This document shows positions 21,295-34,010 of a stretch of DNA of 64,000 nucleotides, in pieces. The notes beneath the pieces are model-generated. The model was given only the letters and a program-made list of their open reading frames with translations. It was not told the DNA's origin and did no database searches. A program made the translations under genes and the position numbers. The first letter of the stretch is position 1, and each line of letters starts with the position of its first letter. The stretch comes from Kudoa neothunni (lineage: Eukaryota; Cnidaria): NCBI GenBank assembly GCA_964304625.1, contig OZ199840.1, positions 62,001 through 126,000 on the forward strand. Reading direction: 5' to 3'.

Positions 21295-24200
21295 TTATTT
21301 TTTCTTCCTGAAAACCACGAAACCAATAGCACCCATGATCATAGCTCCAATAGCGGCTACTGCAATGATTCTAAAACAATATCAGTTAAATTATAAAAAC
21401 ACAATAAATTAATACATGACCATGGTTTTAGAACTAAATGTAAAATTTATTTATGTTAAAAATATTAATTAATAAACCTTGAACTGCTTTTTGCTCCTAA
21501 AAGTTACAATTTAAATTATTTTCGAAGTAACAATGTTTTACCTTGCTCAATAGTAGCGGTCCCATAAACTGTTTTATCGGTGGAACTGTACACAGTCAAA
21601 TGATAATTGTTGCCATCTGCTAATCCACTGATAGTGAATGATTTGCATGGGGGGAATCTTTTACATCCTTTATCCCTTGGACTCATGCATTTTTTAATAA
21701 TTGCTATCGATTTGGTACTCGCGTTACGTAATTCCCATTTACATTTGGATTTTTCATTAAGACTAGATGGTAGGGTGTTTTCTATAACAAATGAATCACC
21801 ATCCCTTGTTATTGTTACATATATTATTTTGTCGTTTTCTGTGGGATTCCCCTTTGGAGCAGCTATTTATTTTAAATATAATAATAATATTGAAAATATT
21901 TTTACTAGCTACTAAAGTAATTTCATTTCGCTCTGATTTTCCCACTGCAGTAATAGACACTTTATACTCTTCATTTGCATCATAGTCGTTGAATTTAATA
22001 GAACTGCACAATGGAAACGAAGAGCATGTGTTTGAATTGACCGGGCTCGCAGTTGTATCGACTGTCGTAGTTGGAGTGACATCTGTATCAGTTTCAATTT
22101 GGGTATTAGATTCAGATCTTGCAATTTTTAATCCATTAACTTCTGATTTTAGACTTTGAATTTGACTATTATCAGTTTGTCCTTGGTCGGTATTAGGACT
22201 GGATTCGGCTGGTGAGCTTGGTGGAGTATTTTGAGTTTCTGGTGCAGCTGCCGGTGCCTGTGATGCTTCGCAGACGTAAACATCTTCAAACCCGTCATCT
22301 TTTTTTATTTGGATAGTATAATGGCAAATGGCTTCTGGGACTTTTTTGGACAATTGTGCATTCAATTCCAATCCTTGCTCAGTGTATTTTTGAGTTATTC
22401 TCAAGGTCGCCAGATCTAGATTGAGTTGAATAAGTTAATATTTTGATATACATATATACTAGTTGTAACATTTTCATATATGTGTTCCTTGTAATCCTTA
22501 TCAGCAATGACCTTAACGTCGTAAGAAGTATTTGGTTCAAGATCAACAATAGTTATTGATTCTCTACATCTTCCTCTACAGGGGTTAGTTTCAGTACATT
22601 TAGCGGTGTAAAATGTATTTTTCCCAGTTGGACTTATGTAATACTCACAGTTTGGCTCATCTTTCTTATCAGTTCTTGCCGTATCTCCAATAGCTGTTAG
22701 TGTAGTTGTTGATTCTGTCTTAGTGGGCGCAGTTGCTTGGAAATTTTTATCATCCGTTTTATCTTTTAATGATTATTAGTTTTGTTGACTTTTAATTTCG
22801 AATTATTACTTGTCCATATCAATATTTTTTCGTTTAACGAAGTTGGATTGCTGCCACCAGTTAATGCGATTTCAAGAATATAAGGTTTTCCTGCGGTTAA
22901 CCCTTCAATTATTAATTTTTCGCAATCAGTTTTGCAATCATTAGTACTACCACCACTATTTTTAGTGGTCGCGTCACACATAGTGGTTGATGCAGTGTGT
23001 TTAATTTTGTCAGCAGAGTAGTGCTTGAGCGTACAAGTAGAAAATGTGGTCCCAGGCCCTTGTTTTAAAAATGTTCCGTCAAAAGATACACCTTGCTTGG
23101 TATACGCAGATAATAAACCAACTCCAGTCTCAGTTATTGCTACAATTTTTGTAAAAGTTAATACTGACTAAAATAAAATACGAAATTTTTGTTGGAAAAA
23201 TCCATTTGAATCGACTTGGTGGGTTTTGAAAGATCGTGATGTCTGGTTTGGATTAAGACGCTGTAAACATCTTTTGTTGCAGTCAGAGTAAGCTCAACAT
23301 CTTTGCATGGTGCGTAACATTTTCCATCCTGATTTCCACAGTTTGATTCGAATTGTTTGCTATTTCCTGCAGATGTACCATCTTTAATACCAAAAACACA
23401 GATCTCAGATGATAAACGTTAAATCTGTGAATTTAAGACCAACTTGATTAGGAGCTTCTGTCTTTTTAGTCACATAATACTGAGGCTCGTAAATGGCCAT
23501 ATTATTCTTCATATATGCATTTGGCATATTATAGAGAGAAGCTTGGATAATTCAGGACACCTATTTCATAATGAGGAATCAATAAGTCAAATTCAACATC
23601 ATTAATTGTGTTGTCCGCGTCACATGTTCCTACAGCGGTACCCGCGTTGAATTGTGCGTCTTTATAGTGAATAGGGCACGCAACTGGAGGACAAGTTTTA
23701 GTTAAGAGTTTTAGTTTTTTGCTCTCATCAACAGATATTTTTGTTTGGGATTTACCAGTAACGCTAAGTTGAATAAAATAAGCTATCAATTCAAATTTAT
23801 CTAGATTACGTATGGTCAAACCAAATACTTTTCCACCTTTGGGATAAGTCGCAGCTTTGGCAGCACTCGTATCAGTACTATCGAATACATATATGGTATT
23901 TTGTTCTTGGAGAAAGTTTATCGTATGGAACTTTGCTATCTTGTTTATTGCAATCTATCACGTATTTGGTGTTACTCTCAGTATTATCGTGCCCTGGACA
24001 GTTTTCGATTTCTTCTAAGCCAGCTGCTGACGTCGAACCGAAACTGTTTGCTGCTGCATTGGATATCAATATACGACACTTTTTTCTCATCGCCATAACT
24101 TGATCCGTCAAGTATATGTTTTACTTTATTTGAATTATTAGCATCACCGTATTCAATTTGGTATTTGAGTGTTGCTGTGGGAGTAGATGTAGCTGTAGAT

Positions 24201-24322
24201 TTAGGCACTGTTGCATTTTTAATCATACAAAAGAATGCGATTTGCATGACTAATAAAAATTCATGATTGATAATAAAAAAATAGATACATAAGAGGCAAA
24301 GCAAAAATTTATCTTTAACCAT
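21295..24322 (-). pseudogene. Fn3-like membrane protein, copy C, disrupted in exons 1-2
   Basis: Same eight-exon layout. The leader is open (MVKDKFLLCLLCIYFFIINH). About six small indels fall in exons 1-2: near 24090, 23897, 23750, 23575, 23537 and 23418. Exons 3-8 (about 23143-21295) look open, with a 19-nt microexon (near 21485-21503), transmembrane exon and tail RKKK. The indels are confined to about 700 bp while the rest is clean, so local assembly error is as likely as true decay. Exon 6 has the MSPRDKG form, unlike the other copies sharing its 3' flank type (A, E, G). Confidence 0.7.
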
Positions 24323-24790
24323 TATAAAAGGTAAAGAAAAACAACAAATTGAACTGAATAAATGAATACTATAATAAGCCGATACATGTATCGAATAAAA
24401 AGCCTATTGAAACGACTATATACTTAAAGTCTTAATTCTTATTTACTATTAAATTAATAATTATCGAATTTATTATAGTTATTAAAATGCTAAAAATTTC
24501 AAATTGAAACAATTATTTTATTATATAGCTCAAATAAATTCGATAATACTTATTATATCTCGTTCACTCCGCCATAATAAATCCAAGGAAAAAATTAATC
24601 GATTGGACCAACTCTTACTGGATTAAAAAATGAGTTAAATAATGTTAAACTTCATGAACTATATTTACATTGACGTCATGTAAGGTCATCCTAGGTATAA
24701 ATAATATGAATAATTGGTAAAAATATTTATTCGTATTCATTACGAATAAATCAATCATCTAGATAGATACAAATGTTAGACGAGTTGTGT
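24323..24790 (-). promoter_or_regulatory. conserved upstream block of copy C
   Basis: Palindrome CGATACATGTATCG at 24380-24393 and CRE TGACGTCA at 24671-24678. Confidence 0.5.
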
Positions 24791-25109
24791 TACGTTTGTG
24801 TGTCAATATTGAGATCATTATAAATTTTGAAATTTTTTACTGTAAACATTATTTTCATTAAATATATTTGTAAAAACCTATAATTTTAAGTAATTATAGA
24901 TCAATATGTTGCAATCTTAATTTCTAACCAACATACATACAAGATAAAGTAATTAAGTCATATTTTTCCTTACCAGAATTATCTATAGTCCCCCACTTGG
25001 TTTTTGGGGATCTCTTTTATAATATTTTGGTTAATTATATCCATAAGCATTTTGAAAAAAAATTATATAGCCAGAAATGGAAGAAATCCAATTTTTATAG
25101 AAATCGAAT
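24791..25109. other. spacer sequence left of the MULE, E-F/F-G subtype
   Basis: No gene seen. Diagnostic bases (tatagccagaaatgg; ccaatttt) match the E-F and F-G spacers rather than B-C or D-E, whereas the sequence right of the MULE (26668 on) has the other subtype. Confidence 0.6.
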
Positions 25110-26635
25110 GGAGAAAGATTCCACGCGCGTGCGCGAATGCAAAAAATACGTCAACCGTAATTTTATTTTAATTTCCAATCATACGTTTTAGATATAGCTT
25201 CTACATAAAATGTACCATAATAGGAACTATAATTCGAGCTTATCTCCTTCAATTTTTCAATTTTTATTTCCGTCTTTTTGTTCTGATTTGTTGTATTTGG
25301 ATTACATAGCTGATTCATAATTTCCTGTTCAATCGAACTTTGTTGCTCTTTTAGATTTGTGATGAATGTGACTAATCCTGAATGTGATTGTTCAAAGCGG
25401 GAATAAAAGTGGCGATTGAATATTTCTGCGTTGTTAGATGTTAGCTTTACATTGTTCAGCACTCTTTGGTACGCATTCCATGATTCAATGGGATACTTTT
25501 TGCTTCTAATAAAGTTTTTTTCAAAGTATATTAAGAATAATTGAAGATTAGGAATCTGAAATTTTTCAGCAGAAATACACAATTTTTTTAATTCAGCTTC
25601 AACAAAATCTTTAGGAACAAATGCGGGTGACATAACGCAATTAATGAAAACTTTAAAATCTAGGTCATTTTGGTATTCCTCGGAAAGTCCAAGTGATTAA
25701 ATGTTTCGGTAATTACATTGTCCGAAATGAAACAAACAAAATTGTACATCATGTTTTGATGCTTTTTCAAAAGCATTATATGCTGCTACTTCAAAGTCAA
25801 TAATTATTGATTTCGGTAACTCCATATTACCCTTTTCCTTGATTATTTCAATAATCTTCGTGTAATTTTTCTCAGACTTGTCCGACATTAAAACAAAAGC
25901 TAGTGGAAAAACCCTGTTGAATACATTACCGTGAATAGCATATAACTGAAAAAAATCCTTCGGCGCAACGTTAAAGTTCCATCCGCAATCAAAAAATCTG
26001 AATTTTTCAGATGTAAAAGGTTTTTCTCTTTAGAAAACATGATTATTCTGTTTTCGTCATCAGAACCTGAATTGAACAAACAAAAGGATTCATCTCTCAG
26101 AGTCTTAATTTCATTACAAACACTTGTCGCTGAATCAATTTGAATATTGTTTCTTTTATTAAAATTTCTTATGTTTTTGTATACAAAAGATTTAGGAATA
26201 ATCGGAAATTCATTAATGTTTTCTTCGCTGGTTGCAATACTATACACTTTGTTTGTAGGATGTAAAGTAGTTTCTGCTAAGAGTTTTATTTTATTGTGGA
26301 ATATTTTTTTATTTTTGTCCTCCTCCGATACGGAGCGTGATTGTGAAATCCAATTTTTTCAATGTTTTCCGTATCATCAAGAGTTGTTATTCTTAATCTT
26401 CCTCTACACTGTCTAACTTGACACCTCCAATATTGAATTTCATTTTTTTGCGAATCTTGACGTAAAAACTAATCTTCATAAAGCATCGTGTCGGTATTTT
26501 TGTTAGTCTTAAGTATAATAATATCTTTATTTGGATTTCCACTCACCCTGGGTCCTTTAGCCACTCTTGTGCAGTTAATATGCGTTAAAAATGGGGTTTT
26601 ATCCATGTTTGCACGTGCGCGAGCAATCTTTCTCC
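25110..26635 (-). mobile_element. FLYWCH/MULE transposon with terminal inverted repeats, decayed
   Basis: Terminal inverted repeats: GGAGAAAGATTCCACGCGCG at the left and, on the reverse strand from 26635, GGAGAAAGATTGCTCGCGCA. Minus-strand coding remnants: an N-terminal frame at 26654-26469 overlapping the right repeat; a FLYWCH-like zinc finger (IQYWRCQVRQCRGRLR, near 26400); MULE transposase start (LHLKNSDFLIADGTLTLRRR, 26247-25900); catalytic region IIIDFEVAAYNAFEKA with FCLFHFGQCNYR (25888-25697); and the C-terminal part (25633-25163, ESWNAYQRVLNN). At least three interruptions separate these pieces. A 44-bp flanking sequence occurs on both sides (25061-25104, 26668-26711) with three mismatches. 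Confidence 0.8.
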
Positions 26636-27180
26636 ACCGGCAAAATTTCTCCATACCATTTTGATGAATTATATAGCCATAAATTGAAGAAATCCTATTT
26701 TTATAGAAATATCAAAGTATTGTCGTATGGTTGGAAAATAAAAATGAAGTTGTTTATCGGATCCTATTTAATCTTGCGATTTCCGACGTTATTATATGCA
26801 CATGTAATAACTTCCATGATATTCTATCATAATTTTTCCTTTCATATTAATTCCATTTTTATAAATATAAATTGAATTTTACTTTAATTGAGATGGTTAA
26901 CATTATTTCACAATCCGTTTATACACTTACCTAAATAGCTTGGTCTAATTTATTTGTCACATCACATTCCATGTATTGTACTAATTAATATTATAAAGTT
27001 TTTTTTAAATATTACTATATCGAGCTCTTTTATATTCGAAAAATAATTATTTATTTTTTAAGAAATCCATGAAAAGATCAATAAACTGGATACTCCAAAT
27101 AATTTTAATCCAGTTAAGTATTAAAACATAATTTCCAAATTTATGCGTACAAAATAACGTTTTCATTTTAAATTAAAATT
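26636..27180. other. spacer sequence between MULE and Merlin-like composite
   Basis: No gene seen. It matches other spacers (for example 18140-18630) up to AATTAAAATT, where the composite element begins. Confidence 0.65.
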
Positions 27181-28662
27181 GTGCTAATTATAAAGCCTGT
27201 GACTCATGAAAAACATCCCTTTCTGCATCTTTTTTGTCTCTAATTTTTAACGATTCTTATTGATAAAATAAATAAATATAGAAAGGAAAAATTTAGGGTA
27301 TACCAAAATAACTTCTAAATTTTAACCAAATCCGATTTCGAGCAAAATCGTCCCCACGTGTAATCTCCCTGTTGTTTACAAAAACTTGCCAATCTCATTA
27401 TTTGTCACATATTTTAATATATTCGCTATATTAAATCGCCTAAATGATTTTCTGGCATTAAGAAATAAACGTATTTGCTAAATCCGCGTTTATTAACACG
27501 TGCTAGTCCAAAATGGAGTCGTTAAGTTATAAAGTCGATGGTGACTTTTATTTACTCATTAATGATTAAGAAAAGTTATTCCATGTACGTGTTGCTAAAG
27601 GTTATCTTTACAAAGCTCCAACTCGCTGTAGAAATTACAGGAATTTCGATTGCTTCATCCTTAGAAAGCTCAAATTAAATGATGTCAGGCCGATAACTAA
27701 ACTGTCCGCCAGTATTGGCATAGTATACGACTACGAAAATTCGGCCTCATATCGTTCTAATTTTTTATTACTTTATTATAGGTCGTTATTATTAGATTAT
27801 AAAAATGGAAATGCCAAAAATTTGTTTAAAATTTAAAATTCTACCGCTTTCTCATCATTCTACCTTAATCCTCATTATGTTAGTGTAAGTTGAATTATGT
27901 CAACGTTCTTTAATTTTAAAAAGTTTTTTTAAATTAATCTAATAGCTCGTTTGGATTCTTATAAAAATTAAATATATTGAAGAATTTTTTAATGTCATTT
28001 TGAGTTGCACTCAATCATCCTCTCTACATCTTAAGTGAATTTGAGGTATGAAGAAAGCTTACAATAGCAGGTAAAAGTCATCTATAATTTTTTTAATTTA
28101 TATATTTTTTATGACAATTTTATTGTTTATTTGTGAAGTTATTGAATTATTTTTGCTGAAAAATTCGTTGGAGTTTTTGTAATTATAATATTTTTCATCA
28201 TTTAATGTTGTATTCGGTAGATTATCATTAGATAAAAATCTTACGCCATAATTTATGTTATTTTGTCGTACGATAGTACGAAACCTATTCAAGGTCATGA
28301 ATTCGAAATTCATTATAATTCTTATGTTTTAGTTTATTCGTAGTATATAACATAACACATTCAATGTGTGATTTTTTTTTAAATAATATAATCCCTCGAA
28401 AATCATTGAGCTTTAAAATTTTCATTTTATATAGATTTTTTCAATGATTATAAATGTAACAGTTTTATTATTCTTGATTTATTATTCATTTTTTCATAAT
28501 CAGTTTGATTAAATCATTATTTCAATATATAAATTAATTAAATTAATTATTAACATTTTGTCGAATTTATTTAGCAAATATAAACATTATTTAATAATTT
28601 TAATAATATTTATTTATGTTTTCAAAAAGATTGTTTAATAATTGGAACTTATTTCCATATAT

Positions 28663-29710
28663 TTAGCGGACCCATTCTTCTTGTAAATAGCTCTCAAATT
28701 CGATATCACTTACTCCTCTTCTGATTCCCAATATTTTAAGTTTCAATTTGCCTCAACAGGGTTCTATCGTATTTGAGTGCTACCGTTGATACAATAGCGT
28801 AATGAATGATTAACAGTAATGTGATTGTAACCCAATTCATCCTATTTTTGATAGGCTTTCCATTCGTCACAGTAGATCATGGTACCCTTGATAACTTCGT
28901 TTTGACTTATAGGAAGTAATGTTTTCTTTATTTCATCTTTCAACCTTAAAATATCTGAACTCCTTAAGTTGTCTTTTTCCGTGGCTATCGACAGAGCATA
29001 AGCATAGACCAAAGACCCACGGACCATCAATCCTATTACCGTATTTTACGCGACGCGAACAATGAGTTAATTAGTTTTTAGAGAGTAAGATTAAAATCAT
29101 ATATACACATTCCCTCCTCGGATAATTCTTCCAGCATTTGGTTGATATTCACTGATACTACTATTTAACTAAAAATAGTCTAGTTAACCTTTTCGCATGT
29201 AATACTCGATACATCGGCTTTATGAGACAAGATTTCCTTATTTACAGAATACTACCACTTATCTCCTTTAAGATATTTACCCATGTTATTATTTCTTTTC
29301 CCTTGAAGTAAGCTTTCGTCGATTTCGACCACAAATCCTTCTCCGCCAAACGGTCTCCTATCCCTAAAGCCGCCCGAACAAATATATCGTACATTTTTAA
29401 ACCAGTTTATCCCCGTAATTTTGGATATATGTACCAATGAGCATGTGGATTCTATTTTATTATTCATAAGCCAATAATAAATTACCTTCATTATCTGTTT
29501 TACGGTTATTTTAGAAATTTTTTTCCGACACCTCTCGAAAAGAAAGATCTTAAAGGGTGAAGACTTGGTTTTACAGCTATTACTTATGGAAAAAGTATAA
29601 AATCGTTTTATTTTATTACTCTCTACATACATGAATAGTTTTGTATTTATCAGTGCCAACAGAAAGATAGTCCTCATTAATAGTGATTTCTTTCCTATTT
29701 TTTCTTCTGG
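28663..29710 (-). pseudogene. Merlin-like (ISXO2/IS1595-type) transposase, minus-strand copy
   Basis: Fragments in order: CRKKISKITVKQIMKVIYYW; TCSLVHISKITGINWFKNVR; FGGEGFVVEIDESLLQGKRN then GKYLKGDKW (first catalytic Asp in EIDE); LPISQNEVIKGTMIYCDEWK with AYQK (second Asp in CDEWKAY); and the C-terminal ILGIRRGVSDIEFESYLQEE with WVR and a stop. Several frame breaks lie between fragments (for example at 29252 and 28842). Its near-identical partner is 48324-49391. Confidence 0.75.
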
Positions 29711-30486
29711 AAACGTAGAACTAATTGTGACATCTACAATTTCTACATCTCGTTGGAATTCTATTTATGAGATTTTTCGAACAAAGAAAATCGCATAGAA
29801 GATCGCTATTATTAATCAACACAAAAAACTGATCGTCACTATCATCATTAACCATAATGAATATATACGATTTAAAGAGCTCTCATTACACTCCAACTAT
29901 ATCTCAAACAATGAAATACTAAAATAATATGATATTTAAAATTGTTAACCTCAAATAAAAGTTTAAAAAGCTAAATTAAGAAGTTCTATTGAATTGAATG
30001 TAAGTAAAAGCGCACGAATTAATTCACTGAAAGTCACAGCTGTCCCAAAACACATAATGAGGATTAAGGTCGAATATTGAGCAAACAGAAGAATTGTAAA
30101 TTTAAAAAAAATTTGTGTCTCCGTTATTTTTTAAAATCAAATAATAACGATCTGTAACAAAATCGTAAAAAATGAGAACGATATGAGGTCGAATTTTCGT
30201 AGCCGTATGTTATCAATACAAGTCCGTCTATGACAGAAATAACATCGATTATTCCTTCACATACCTATGTAAAAAGTAATATTTTATCTCAATTCGTTGC
30301 TTTAAATACAATTGGTGTAAAACTATTCTCCCCTCCCCCAAAATGGAACATTTTTTCAAACTCTCTTATACGCGTCCCGTCCCAAAACCCAACATTGATA
30401 TGATGTTTTTAAAATATAATATCGCTGGTGTATAGATGAAACTATTATAACTACAATTAAAAAAGATTAGTTAAGTATGTCTACAG

Positions 30487-31180
30487 TTTTAGCGTGGTTC
30501 AAAAAATCCGACAACTCTGCAAATCACCCTTCGAGAACAGAAACAAAATTGGTGGATAAGGTTTCATTGTAGAAATTGATGAATGCCTCCTTCACGAAAG
30601 AAGAAAATAAAATCGGGGTCGAATTCTTAACGGAGATGCATGGAAAACGTCTCAAAATAAAGAATTCTTAGAGTCAAGTACTGAATCTCGAATTTGATAT
30701 AATGAATTATATAACGTATTTCTTTTACTTAGTAGATGCCGACGATGGAGGTGTTAGCGATTATTTCCCTTCAGAAGTTGAATTTTTTGATAAATCCTTC
30801 GACAGTATTTTATGATGTCACCATTTTATTAAATAACGTAAATAGAAGCGGAATTCGGCGACACTTTTGCCCATAATCGAAAGAGAAATCCACAAAGGAT
30901 CAACCTTAGCCAGTGATGAATGGTCCACCAATAATGGTACACGTGAACTTGGCTATGATCATGTTAAGGTCAACCACTCGAAGGGATACGTGCAGAATGG
31001 CCCCAATACAAATACTATCGAACGATGCCGGGGGAGGCTAAAAACAAAATTTCTTCGCGTGAAACGGGGAGTATCATTCTCAAATTTTGTGGAATACCTT
31101 ATTGAAGAATGATACCAATTTATCATGGGCGAAGAAATAAATCTTTTCAACAACTTTTTAAGAACAATTTATCTTTGTTT
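30487..31180 (+). pseudogene. Merlin-like transposase, plus-strand copy
   Basis: Fragments: LAWFKKSDNSANHPSRTETK; FIVEIDECLLHERRK, a stop, then NRGRILNGDAW (30567-30650); and LPIIEREIHKGSTLASDEWS continuing HVKVNHSKGYVQNGPNTNTI and RVKRGVSFSNFVEYLIEE (30867-31112). Compared with the copy at 50180-50975 it lacks about 130 bp encoding a segment with VDGPRIFELSQCKFDDMGKR, and has TGA in place of a Trp codon at the end. Confidence 0.72.
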
Positions 31181-32382
31181 TAATTAGATTATTGTAAATT
31201 TGTTTTTAAAAATATTCATATTTAAGTCTTTTTTTCTATGTTCAAATGTCGATGTTAACATAAATGGATAAATAAACTATTCCAATACGATAGGTTAGTT
31301 ATTTAAGAATTCATTATATAAACTAATATTTACCACAACATTTTCTGAATTTAATTAGGGCAAAATTTTAATAAGTGAACAATTTTTATATAAAAATAAT
31401 TAAATGCTTATGTACACTTAGGAAATCAACCAGCTGAATAACGTCATTTAAAAATATCACAGAAAATTTTGTATAATGGAAGAATTTTTCTTTTAAATTC
31501 ACTAACATGGAGATTTGGAAATCTGATATGGATTATTTGACGAAAGATTCAAAAAATTATATAGTTCATTTATGACACTTGAATAATTCTATATTCGCAT
31601 CCTCGAAAAAATATTATATTTACATAATATCAGTTATTAAGTGTTATTATAAAATGTTTTTCCAACGTTTCAGATTTTTTAAATTTACTCAAATAGAGTA
31701 GTCGAGAATCTTGTGTATGACACTTTATTATTAATATTGGAATAATCTACATAACCTTAAAAATCGTCAATTTTATATTTGGTATAATTGCTGTATTATA
31801 TTAATTATTTCATGACAAACTTAACAGTTTATAATTTTTTTTAGAAGATAATGGACACATTAAAATGTCAACTTTTAAAGTTAAATAATATTTAAATATT
31901 TCATGATCGCATTTTCATACAAATGCAGTCATTTAAATTTATTGAGGAAATATAAATTTACAAAAAAAAATTAAAAACTAAACATGATGTTTTAGCATAA
32001 TAAATCACTATGAGATTTACATTTCATCGATTGGATATGAGCAAATTGATTTGCTCAGTGAGTAAAATGTAACACCATTTTAATGAGTATTTAAATTATC
32101 TTTTTGGTCAAATAATTATCTTAAAAATAATTTAAGTGATTTAATATAACGAATATGTTAAAATATGCGACAAATGATGAAATTCGCTAATTTTTGTAAA
32201 CAAATGGGAGATTACACGTAGGGACGATTTTGATCAAAGTGAGATATGGTTAAAATTTAGAAGTTATTTTTTATACCTAAATTTTTCCCTTCTATATTTA
32301 TTTATTTTATTAATAAGAATCGTAAAAAATTAGAGACAACAAAGATGCGCAAAGGGGTGTTTTTAGGAGTCGCAGTCTTTAT

Positions 32383-33250
32383 ACAGTCGGTGATCACTAA
32401 TTCGTAATGGGGCTTGTGCGCGCGCAATAAAAATAAAATGAAAGGCTGACTTTTATTGATTCATCGATTTAAGAATATTCATAATTTAGATCAAAACTAA
32501 AAAATAATAAAGCACTCTTTGGCGAGCCAAAAATAATTGTTATAATGGAAATAATATTATTAAGAACTTTTGGGTTTCATCTGATGTATGTAAAACAATT
32601 TATTCGAAACAAAAATAACCATGTTTTGGAATCATTTACGAGGCGTTAATTAATAGAACTGCGCGGTCTTATCGACACTATATATTTGATCCTCGTAATT
32701 TTCAAGCATTTAAAGAAGTTGAGTGTTCTAATCTGAAATGATTCCTATGGGTACCACGCTAGCTTCGACATGAAAACTGTTTTTTTTAACTTGAACCTAT
32801 TTTTAAAGCCACGAATCTAATCTATAGCTAACATTTTTGAAATCATTTCCAGAAGAATCAATCTCATTTCGTTTGTTAATTATTTCGATGAACGATAATT
32901 CGATACTTTTCGACCTCATCGAAACGAACCACTCACACACACGTTGATCAGCATGTTCATCTTTTCCATTCTGCATTGATCTTCGTATAGCTAGATGCAA
33001 TTTACTTACAAATGCCTGTTCAATTTGAGTCTTATCTAAAATGCCATTTAAAGTTGAAATATAATCTATTTTGAAGTGTTTAATAGTTTGCATCATTCTA
33101 TTTGTTAAGTATTTGTTTATGTATTCATAAACTTCGCTAAAGTTAGAACACTTTTGCTAATCTGAACGCGGTCCATTTTTAATCTGTGTTTTTCTCACAA
33201 ATCTACATACATATTTCTCTGTATGGCCTACCCTTTTTAACTCATAGCTG
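32383..33250 (-). pseudogene. second Tigger-like (CENP-B type) transposase fragment
   Basis: A 97-aa minus-strand frame (33096-32803) carries a CENP-B-like helix-turn-helix: HADQRVCEWFVSMRSKSIEL followed by SFIEIINKR and NDFKNVSYRLDSWL, which matches the Tigger pattern (W-F-v-q-mRSkgi ... fkas.gWLdrw). The left edge CAGTCGGTGATCACTAATTC at 32383 follows TA and looks like a Tigger terminus, placed exactly where the Merlin-like inverted repeat is cut short. The right end was not found. Confidence 0.55.
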
Positions 33251-34010
33251 TCTTATTGACTATTTATTTTACCCATGACCAGGATTTACAAGTATCAAAG
33301 ACGAGTGCTCAAATTATCGTAAAGTCCCCTTTGATCTAAATATAATTAGTTTTGTGCTAGTACTGATAAATAATATTAAATATGATCATAATTTTGTTAC
33401 GAAACTGATTCATTACATTTGTTCTACAAAATGTTACAATCAGACATGCACGGAACTTGTAAACGTAGCCAATCAACGTGTAAAAAAAGAATCAAATATA
33501 TTGCTCTATACATAATATAGATGTTTTAATTCCGGCTGTAAACAATGTGAAATATAAAAGGATTTTAAATGAATGTATACTGCATTTTTATTATAATAAA
33601 TGTATATATTACTAGTAATATCAGATTTAACATAACGTTGTGGATCGGTAGGATCACTTCATATTCAATTTGTGCAGAGGTCACCTTACCATTACATAAC
33701 GAACTCAATCTGATACTTGAATCTAAGTATACGCACAATTATAGTAACATTTTCGGAAAAGCTCATGCAAATCTACAATGTATGGCCAATAAATAGATCG
33801 CGCCCTTATTTTTTGACGAAATATTTGGTAAAAAGTTTGCGACCAAAACGCGATTATATACAATAAATATTAAATCAGATTTTTTGATCTGAACACTTAA
33901 TAATTTGAATTATTGATAAATAAAGGCGTGGTTAAAAATATCGGAGCATAAATTAAATAATCGAAATTTCACTAACTAGATAGTAGGGAAAAATTCGTAA
34001 ATATGGGAGT
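33251..34010. other. type II spacer end, 3' flank of copy D
   Basis: No functional gene. It contains the empty hAT target (near 33538) and the shared type-2 3' flank. Confidence 0.6.

Larger units (their letters stand above)
27181..32382. mobile_element. Merlin-like composite transposon, C-D copy, about 5.2 kb
   Basis: Outer inverted repeats of about 270 bp lie at 27181-27460 and 32110-32382. Both include TATAAAG(C/A)CTG at the tip and GGGAGATTACACG(T)(G/A)GG-type internal sequence. Inside are two related transposase remnants on opposite strands (minus 28663-29710, plus 30487-31180). Subterminal segments around 27690-27900 and 30030-30260 are weak inverted copies of each other, suggesting one element nested in another. 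The encoded proteins match the ISXO2/IS1595-like DDE family, which in eukaryotes defines Merlin. A second copy is at 46956-52182. Confidence 0.7.
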
